Of a stretch of DNA of 64,000 nucleotides, positions 57,961-64,000 are shown piece after piece. A model generated the notes under the pieces. That model was not told the origin of the DNA, made no database searches, and saw nothing but the letters and a program-made list of their open reading frames with translations. Position numbers and translations under genes: made by a program. Position 1 is the first letter of the stretch. Every line of letters begins with the position of its first letter. The stretch is from Neonectria sp. B-13 (lineage: Eukaryota; Ascomycota; Sordariomycetes; Hypocreales; Nectriaceae), in NCBI GenBank assembly GCA_002682825.1, contig NOKP01000001.1, positions 1,390,464 through 1,454,463 of the forward strand, in the 5' to 3' direction.

Positions 57961-59790
57961 ATGCCGTCCACTCTGCTGCGATATCTGCCCTTTGCGCCGT
58001 CCACGACGCCCGTCCAGGCGCTCACGTACCTGCTCGGCATCTCGCTCTTCTCTATTTCCTTCCTCGTCTTCCTCAACAGCTCTGTCTCGTTCGTCATCAC
58101 CGACCTCATCGGCCAGAAAAAAGGCGTCGGCGATGTCGTCGGGACGCTGGGCTTCGTCGACGAGATCGTCGCCCTGGTGGCCTGCCCGGCCTGGGGCCTC
58201 GTGTCGGATCGTCTGGGTGTAAGATGGGTCGCCGTCATTGGATACTCCGTCATTGGCGTTTCGCTGGCGCTCTTCGTCCAGGCCCGCGCAGTCTATCCGC
58301 AGTTGCTCCTGGCGCGGGTGCTGTTCGCCGTCGGTGCTTCCGCAGCGTGAGTTGCTCTGATACACAGCCGAGGTCGCTCGGATATATGCTGACTGGCGCA
58401 GGGCTACTATGGTGACGGCAATTCTGCCCTCGCTGACGGACGACAGCTCCCCGGTCGACGATGACGCTCAGGCGAGGATCAAGGCCCTCCAGACTGCCCG
58501 CAACAGCGTTGCCTTCTCCGTCGAGTCCGAACTGACCATCACGCCGGAGCGATACACACAATCCGTGTCCACCGACCGCGAGGACGACGATAGCGACAAG
58601 GCCGGACGGCCGTCCAAGCTGGCGGGTCTCGTCGGGGTCTTTACGGGATGCGGTGCACTGGTTGCATTGGTTGTGTTCCTGCCGTTGCCCGTGAGGTTCG
58701 GCGAGATCAAGGGTGTGACGCCCGCAGACGCAGTATCGTATAGTTTTTATGTCGTTTCCGTCGTCGCATTTGTGGTTGCCGTCTTTGTGTCCTTCGGTCT
58801 GCGAAACTTGAAGGGCGAGGAGGGCAAAGGATGGAACGTTCTCCTCGGACGTCAGGATGATGATGGTTCCGGATGTGGCGTTGCGCCTCAGCGACAGGTG
58901 AGTCTCGACATTAACCCTGAAAGCTTGCACCGCCATTGCTAACACAAAAGCAGAAGTTGGCCCCGTACCTCAGCCTCATGAAGGACTCGATCCTCCTTGG
59001 ATGCACCGATTCCAGAATCGGCCTCGCATATCTTGGCGGATTCGTCGCCCGCGCATCGAGCGTGGCCATCTCCCTCTTTATTCCTCTCTTCGTAAACACC
59101 TACTTCATCGACAACGGCTTCTGCAAAGGGTCCCCCCATGACCCTTCCCCGGAGCTCAAGGAGGAGTGCCGAGCTGCCTACGTGCTCTCTTCCATCCTGA
59201 CGGGCGTGGCCCAGCTCATGGGGCTCATGTGCGCGCCTCTTTTTGGATATCTATCTAGTCGTCCCGGCCGCATCAACTGGCCCATTGTCACCTCGACTTC
59301 CTTGGGTATTGTTGGCTATATCATCCTTCCGCAGCTCGCCAGCCCGGAAATCAAAGACGTCGACGGCCGTGGAGGCAGCCCCATCATCTTCCTCGTCGTC
59401 ACTCTTATCGGCATCAGCCAGATCGGCGCCATCGTCTGCAGTCTCGGGTCCCTCGGCCGCGGCGTCCTTGGCGTCGACATTCCCCGCACCGCCTGCCGAG
59501 CACCGTCCCTGGATCCCGATGAGGATGAATCCACCGACGAGAACCATCCCCTGATCAGCATCAATTCCGAATACGAGACGTCCTCGCGTATTCGCCTCAA
59601 GGGCTCCATCGCCGGCGTCTACTCCCTGTGCGGTGGCGCGGCCATTCTGCTCCTGACGAAGCTGGGAGGCTATCTCTTCGACCGACTCTCCCACGGTGCT
59701 CCGTTCTATATGATGGCCAGTTTCAATGCTCTCTTACTTGTGGCTACTCTGGGTATGAATGCGTCACAGGCGTTTGGAAGGCGAGCTTAA
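57961..59790 (+). CDS. Major facilitator superfamily (MFS) transporter
   Basis: Twelve-helix-type membrane transporter of 572 aa, substrate unknown. Exons 57961-58346, 58402-58897 and 58954-59790; introns of 55 and 56 bp (gtgagt..gcgcag, gtgagt..aaagcag) join in frame. The first half holds helices such as ALTYLLGISLFSISFLVFL, the loop 2-3 motif GLVSDRLGVRWVAVIGYS (classical MFS motif A) and LLLARVLFAVGAS. A polar, acidic loop separates the TM segment ATMVTAILPSL from the following helices. The C-terminal half repeats a motif-A-like GYLSSRPGRINWPIVTS, then several helices and FDRLSHGAPFYMMASFNAL. The start ATG at 57961 follows a pyrimidine-rich leader. The subfamily cannot be read by eye. Confidence 0.87.
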
Positions 59791-60079
59791 CATTTCTATA
59801 TTTAGTCAGTTGTAAAATTATGAAGATATGAATGGCGTTGTTCGTTCCTCTTGCAATTGTCCTGTTTGTACTTGAAACATTGGGTTCTCACGGCTCGCAA
59901 CATACTATGTGAAGGAAATCCAAAACAATTATTCAAACCAGTTCATGTCCACCTCGAGGCTTTTGCAGACCTTCCCACATGAGCATCCAGCCTCATGAAG
60001 ACGGTACACACTCGTAGCGTTCGGCGTCATTGTTCGTCTTCTTAGCACTACCGGAGCATGGCCGGGCTCAATCCACGAC
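59791..60079. other. Convergent intergenic spacer
   Basis: Short spacer between the 3' ends of the MFS gene (plus) and the small minus-strand gene; no feature seen. Confidence 0.6.
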
Positions 60080-60493
60080 TTATATATAGCGCGGCTCATC
60101 CTCCGCCGGCGACGTTATAACAATCGATGGCACCTGTATGACCGTCGGCTTCGGAGCATTCACCGGCGCATCCTTCTTGCCGCTACTCTTGACGCCAGCA
60201 TCTTCTCCGACTCCGAGGCCATGTTTCTTCACATCCATCTTGATACTTACTTCAGCAGCGGCACGACCCATGCGTACGACGAGATCCCCAACTGAAGGTT
60301 CTCTTGGCGAAGGCAAAGCGAAGCGCTTTCTGCTCAGGCCGCGCCAGACTTTGTTGTAGAGCTGGCGGCCACGGTGGTGCCGGCCGCGAGTGGTGTCGTC
60401 GGGGGGGACTGGGGGGACATCTGGGTTAAAGGCTGACTCCTGGGGGTTCTTGGAATGGGCGTTCCTGGGAATAGTCGAGACCACGGCGCCCAT
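60080..60493 (-). CDS. Small putatively N-myristoylated protein (137 aa), unknown function
   Basis: I do not recognise the family. The frame is open upstream to 60604, but I prefer the ATG at 60493 because it creates MGAVVSTIP, which fits the N-myristoylation consensus (Gly2, Ser6). After a Pro-rich, polar stretch comes a basic patch (TRGRHHRGRQLYNKVWRGLS, then RKRFALPSPREPSVGDLVVR). This combination of a lipid anchor and basic surface is common in peripheral membrane proteins. The C-terminal third is Lys/Gly/Pro-rich and ends PSIVITSPAEDEPRYI. No intron. Convergent with the MFS gene. Function is not proposed. Confidence 0.6.
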   Translation of the reverse strand: MGAVVSTIPRNAHSKNPQESAFNPDVPPVPPDDTTRGRHHRGRQLYNKVWRGLSRKRFALPSPREPSVGDLVVRMGRAAAEVSIKMDVKKHGLGVGEDAGVKSSGKKDAPVNAPKPTVIQVPSIVITSPAEDEPRYI

Positions 60494-61356
60494 GGATGCG
60501 GTGTGGGTGGAATCTTGGGATGGTTGGTTGTTTGTTAGTAGGGGAAGTGAGGGGGGTGAGTTAGTCTGCAGAGAGCAAGAACCAAGCAGGCTGGCGATTA
60601 ACATTTATGATACAAAGTGGTGAATGAATGATGTCCTCGTCTTGGTATTTGGCTGCCATGTGTTCGAACATATCTAGACTGTTCTTCGAGAACAAAGCTT
60701 GTTCGGGTTTGAAAGCCGGACAAAGTCAAAACGTTAGGGAGAACTCACCAGAATATACTGTGGTGTTCAAGCTTGAACATAGGCGTCGACTCTGTCAAGG
60801 CGATCCATAGATTCCGTTCAAGCTAGGCATTGTTCATATCATCAAGCTCTTCTTTCAGAAGGGGCCTGGGCGGTGTTGGAGTTGACCAAACAAAGGAATG
60901 GTTTCTAGCAGTATCAAATATCGAGAGACGTTCCCTTTCTAGTAAAGGCAACTCCCGAAACCCCTTGGCTGTCGTGGCCATTTTACCCATTCCTTGGAAA
61001 GTACATCTTGCACCAAAACCAGCACAGCAAAAACAAATAGGAAACATGTGGGTGTTGACTCCCTTTGACTCCTTTCATTCATAGGGAATCCCGGGAACCA
61101 CGAGGCAGACGATGAAGTGCATTCCAGTGAATTTGTTTTGTACGGAAACCTGTGAGAGGACCTAGAGGGGGACATATGGGCAACTGAGCTAGTGAAATAG
61201 ATCACGCACTGCCCAGCGGACAATTGACCGCAGAACCAATGGTCAAATTTTTTCAACCTTCAAACAACAACGGATATCGTCCTCCGCGTCCCCCGCGGGG
61301 GTTGGCTGACATGAGGTTGGCCCATGTGCTATCGATGGGCTCGGTTGAGGGCGTGC
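60494..61356. other. Intergenic, no gene seen
   Basis: Upstream region of the small minus-strand gene and 3' flank of the Stm1-like gene. Frames are short and without motif. Confidence 0.6.
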
Positions 61357-63076
61357 TTATTTGCCGCCGAGGCTGGGGAAAGCCGACTGGTCGCTGGTGT
61401 TGATGGTAGCGGCGTTGTCGCGGCCACCACGGGCACCACCGCGGGTGTTAGCGGCGGGAGCGCCACGTCCACGGTCGGCACCGCCACGGCCTCGCTCAGC
61501 ACCACCACGGCCTCGCTCGGCACCACCACGACCACCACGGCCGCCGCGGGCACCGCCACGGGGACCACCACGGGCACCTCCGCCGGTACGCTCGGGCTCG
61601 ACGAAGCGGGGGTCGAAGTCAACAGTCTGCTTGACCTTGCGCTCGCGCTCGCGCTTGGCCTTGCCGCCGGTGGGCGCAAAGTAGTCGGTCTCCTCCTTCT
61701 CGAGGGCAACGGCGTTGGCCCACTTCTTGTCGAGCTTGCTGCCTTCGTTGGCCTCACGGACCTGAATACCACCCTCGAGAGCGGCCTTCTTCTCGGCCTG
61801 CTGGACGAGGTAGTCGGTGTAGGAGATGTGCTTCTCCTCGGGCTCAGTGGGCTCCTCGGTGACATCCTCAGCAGCATCCTTCTTCTCGGTCTGAGCGATG
61901 GCCTCGCCGGCCTGCTCATCCTTAAGTTCGGCAGTGCCTTCAGTGGCACCCCATGACTGAGCAGCCTGCTTCTCGGAACCACTGGACTCGGGGTTAGCAA
62001 ATTGGGTTTCTGTAAGTGGGCAAGTTATGATGAGTCGTACGTGTGGCCACCGGAACGGGTGGTGTGTCGGTCAGTCTGTTCACGGGGGTGACGGGAGCCA
62101 CGGCCTGGATGGGGATTGTCAGTGCTGTTCTTGAGACTTGGTGCCAATTATCGGCATCCATCCGGGAGAAGTTCAATTGTACTCACCACCACGGACACGG
62201 GCACCGAAGCCACCACGGCGGTCGCCGCGGGCGGGCTCCTCAGTGGAGCGGCCGGCGTTGCGCTCACTGCCAGCAGCACGGTCTCGGAAGGCTATAAGAG
62301 AAACATGTTAGCCGTTGAGGATTCACGGCTGTCCCATCGGAATAAGAACTCACCACCCTCGCTGCCGCTGGGACCACGGCGGCTGGATCCACCAGCACCA
62401 CCGGCGGCCCTTACGGGAGCCTGGGGCTCGACATTACGCTTGGTAGTTCGAGTAGTCGGCTTGTCAACGGTCTTAACGGGGACAACGGGCTTCTCCTCGC
62501 CATCGGAGTCGTTACCTGTACATTGGTGGGTTTGTCAGCAGGAGCAATTGGTCATTGGGCAGTATCGAAGAGTTGAGAGTCGGCGAGGTGGGGTGCATAG
62601 CTCGCCGGAAGGGAGGGGACCGAGGGAGGAGGGGTTGTGGAATAATCGTACCCAGAAGGTAGTCAAACGGGTTCTATTGGAAATGAGTTAGCTTTGCGTC
62701 GAGAACATGAAGAAGATTGCTTTGCAGGGTTCTCGGCGTATGTCTTTGGTGAAGGTGAGGGTGAGGTGTGAAGTGTGAAGCAAGGGCCGGAATCGCAACA
62801 AGGGCAACCACCCACCACACTGTGTGTGAGGGTTGAAGGCCAAGGGCGATTACGGGAGAATACATTAAGACGTGTAGTCTTTCGCTGGGGATCTCGACAG
62901 ATGCTGGTGATGCTGGTGACGATGCCGGCGATGACAGTGACGAGGCAGAGGCCAAAGAAACCCTGTGAGGGCAAATCGACGGGAAACGGGAGGGAGGGAT
63001 TGCAACGCCGCCGGGCGGAATCATCACAACCAACACACTCAACTCGCAAATCACGTACCTTGGTAGCGACCGACAT
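61357..63076 (-). CDS. Stm1/SERBP1-like RGG-box RNA-binding protein
   Basis: Related to Stm1/SERBP1 (HABP4_PAI-RBP1 family), ribosome-associated proteins that clamp mRNA channels of idle ribosomes and bind RNA. Six exons on the minus strand: 63059-63076 (18 bp, MSVATK), 62652-62673 (22 bp, NPFDYLLG), 62354-62515, 62187-62291, 62041-62104 and 61357-61981, giving 331 aa. The N-terminus MSVATKNPFDYLLGNDSD is family-typical. A mid-region GSEKQAAQSWGATEG and ELKDEQAGEA leads to the family core (EEKHISYTDYLVQQ, then WANAVALEKEETDYFAP) and VDFDPRFVEPE. The tail is RGG-rich (GGARGGRGGRGGAERGRG) and ends SAFPSLGGK. Intron 1 is long (62674-63058, 385 bp). For the last intron I chose acceptor 61982 (branch CTAAC, gtccag), because the nearer cttacag would break the frame. 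The family and exon set are well supported; the last junction slightly less. Confidence 0.9.
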
Positions 63077-64000
63077 CTTGTCGCCTGGGCTTATCGCCTA
63101 CCGTCCGAGGGCGTAGAAACTTGAAGGGCGACGCTGAGTCCGGGAAACTTGTGGCGGAGAGTTGAGGGTTACGGTCGCATGACCTGGCGGGAGCTTGCCT
63201 TTGTGTGGTGTTTTTTTCGGAGGTGATGAAGAGAAACCAGTTCCGGGGCTTGGGCTTCTGAGTCTCGCCTTTCTTCTGACACACACACAGAACTCACCAC
63301 TCACGCACGCACACACAACGCACACAGTGTATTCCCACCTGCGAATTTGGGGCGGGGGGCCAGGGCACAACGCAGCACAACGCAGCTGTGGGAAACTCTG
63401 GCCCACGCTAAAACGCCGGTGCTTCCTTCCCAATCCAGTCCCGGATTGGGCGCCTCGCTTAATTCGGGCAATTATTTTTTGTGGTTGACTTGGAGCTGTT
63501 GTTAGGGCTGTTGCTGCGCTCCAAGCTGCAGTGGGCTGGCGTGGTACTTGCCAGTAGTACCGGTCCGGAGAGCAGCCAGGTTGGGCAGCTAGTAAGTATT
63601 ATGCTGTGGCCATAGTAGTACTTACTACCTAAGGCAATACCTAAGGCAATACTACCTAAGGCAATAAGTACCTAAGGCAATACCTAAGGCTATACCTAAG
63701 ACCTAAGGTAAATACACATTCGAGTGCCAACCCAATTGAGGTCATCCCAATTGCAATGACGCAGTTTGTTTCCTCGCTCTACAAGCAGCAATCGATGACT
63801 CTTAGGAGCGATCAAGCTCCGTGAAGCTTTGCTATACACCTCAGATAGTCCTACACACATGACTGTACTTCTCTGTGCTTCTCTCGCCCTCTCAGGCCAA
63901 GACGAAGCAAGGGAGGAGGTCTTCGTGAGGCACAGTGAATCACCGCAAAGTATACACTGTACTCACTAAGACCTACCCCGCGCCCGAAAGAAAAAAATCA
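63077..64000. other. Intergenic with CCTAAGG repeats, to the window end
   Basis: Upstream region of the Stm1-like gene (CA/GT-rich near 63270-63320), then repeat-bearing DNA. No gene seen. Confidence 0.55.
63627..63709 (+). repeat. Tandem/interspersed ACCTAAGG repeat
   Basis: Seven CCTAAG(G/A) cores spaced 7-16 bp apart, most within a 12-bp unit CCTAAGGCAATA. An imperfect inverted repeat (AGTAAGTATTATG.. against ..TAGTACTTACT) lies just upstream at about 63591-63626. Confidence 0.85.

Noticed and set aside
61324..61956. 210-codon plus-strand Ala/Thr/Gly-rich frame
   Set aside because: Antisense to the RGG-rich exon of the Stm1-like gene; GC-rich repeats keep all frames open.
1..64000. CRISPR arrays, operons, phage or plasmid genes
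   Set aside because: No regularly spaced repeats, no polycistronic layout, no viral or prokaryotic gene families; all real genes are fungal with spliceosomal introns.

Overview
The window is nuclear DNA of a filamentous ascomycete, most likely a Sordariomycete. The evidence is intron-rich genes with short introns (about 50-95 bp, GT..AG, CTRAC-type branch points), fungal-only families (RTA1-like, Rua1-type transcription factor, GPI-anchored Ser/Thr-rich wall proteins, MpaB-type oxygenase), a classical fungal LEU2 and a tRNA without encoded CCA. There is no prokaryotic or viral signature and no operon structure; each gene has its own introns and promoter. The exact species cannot be named from the sequence alone.

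Layout. 1-573: 5' part of an M18 aspartyl aminopeptidase (minus strand, runs off the left edge). 1429-2384: RTA1-family 7-TM protein (minus). 2385-8693: gene-poor DNA with one tRNA-Ser(AGA) at 6012-6093. 8694-9691: GPI-anchored wall protein (minus). 9692-15133: gene-poor. 15134-18490: exportin-T/LOS1 (plus). 19828-20103: possible small basic protein. 21210-21681: frame-broken unknown ORF. 22098-23560: second, repeat-built GPI wall protein (minus). 23561-28910: gene-poor, with one doubtful membrane-protein relic. 28911-30286: LEU2 (minus, five exons). 31148-about 33626: PHD-finger regulator (minus). 33627-42170: gene-poor, including an 889-base run of N. 42171-44105: Rua1-type zinc-finger regulator (minus). 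44106-49866: gene-poor. 49867-50658: Pro-rich conserved hypothetical (minus). 51346-52670: decayed MpaB-like oxygenase (minus). 53251-54150: RNase H-like protein (plus). 54869-57238: ARP8 (plus). 57961-59790: MFS transporter (plus). 60080-60493: small putatively myristoylated protein (minus). 61357-63076: Stm1/SERBP1-like RGG protein (minus, six exons).

The intact genes are mostly housekeeping: tRNA export, leucine synthesis, INO80 remodelling and ribosome-associated RNA binding. Regulators and surface or membrane proteins lie between them. They do not form one pathway and I see no metabolic gene cluster. The accessory-looking parts are the two related wall proteins with internal repeats, the MpaB pseudogene beside an AT-rich block, and the frame-broken ORF near 21.3 kb. 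The most unusual readings are in gene structure: a stopless 57-bp intron that splits the zinc-binding part of the Rua1-type factor, an upstream ORF that overlaps the start codon of the same gene as ATGA, a probable GC-AG intron in the PHD gene, very small exons in LEU2 and the Stm1-like gene, and 168-bp tandem modules in a wall protein.

Intron boundaries were found by eye from splice consensus and reading-frame continuity. Family names come from motif recognition, with no database search.
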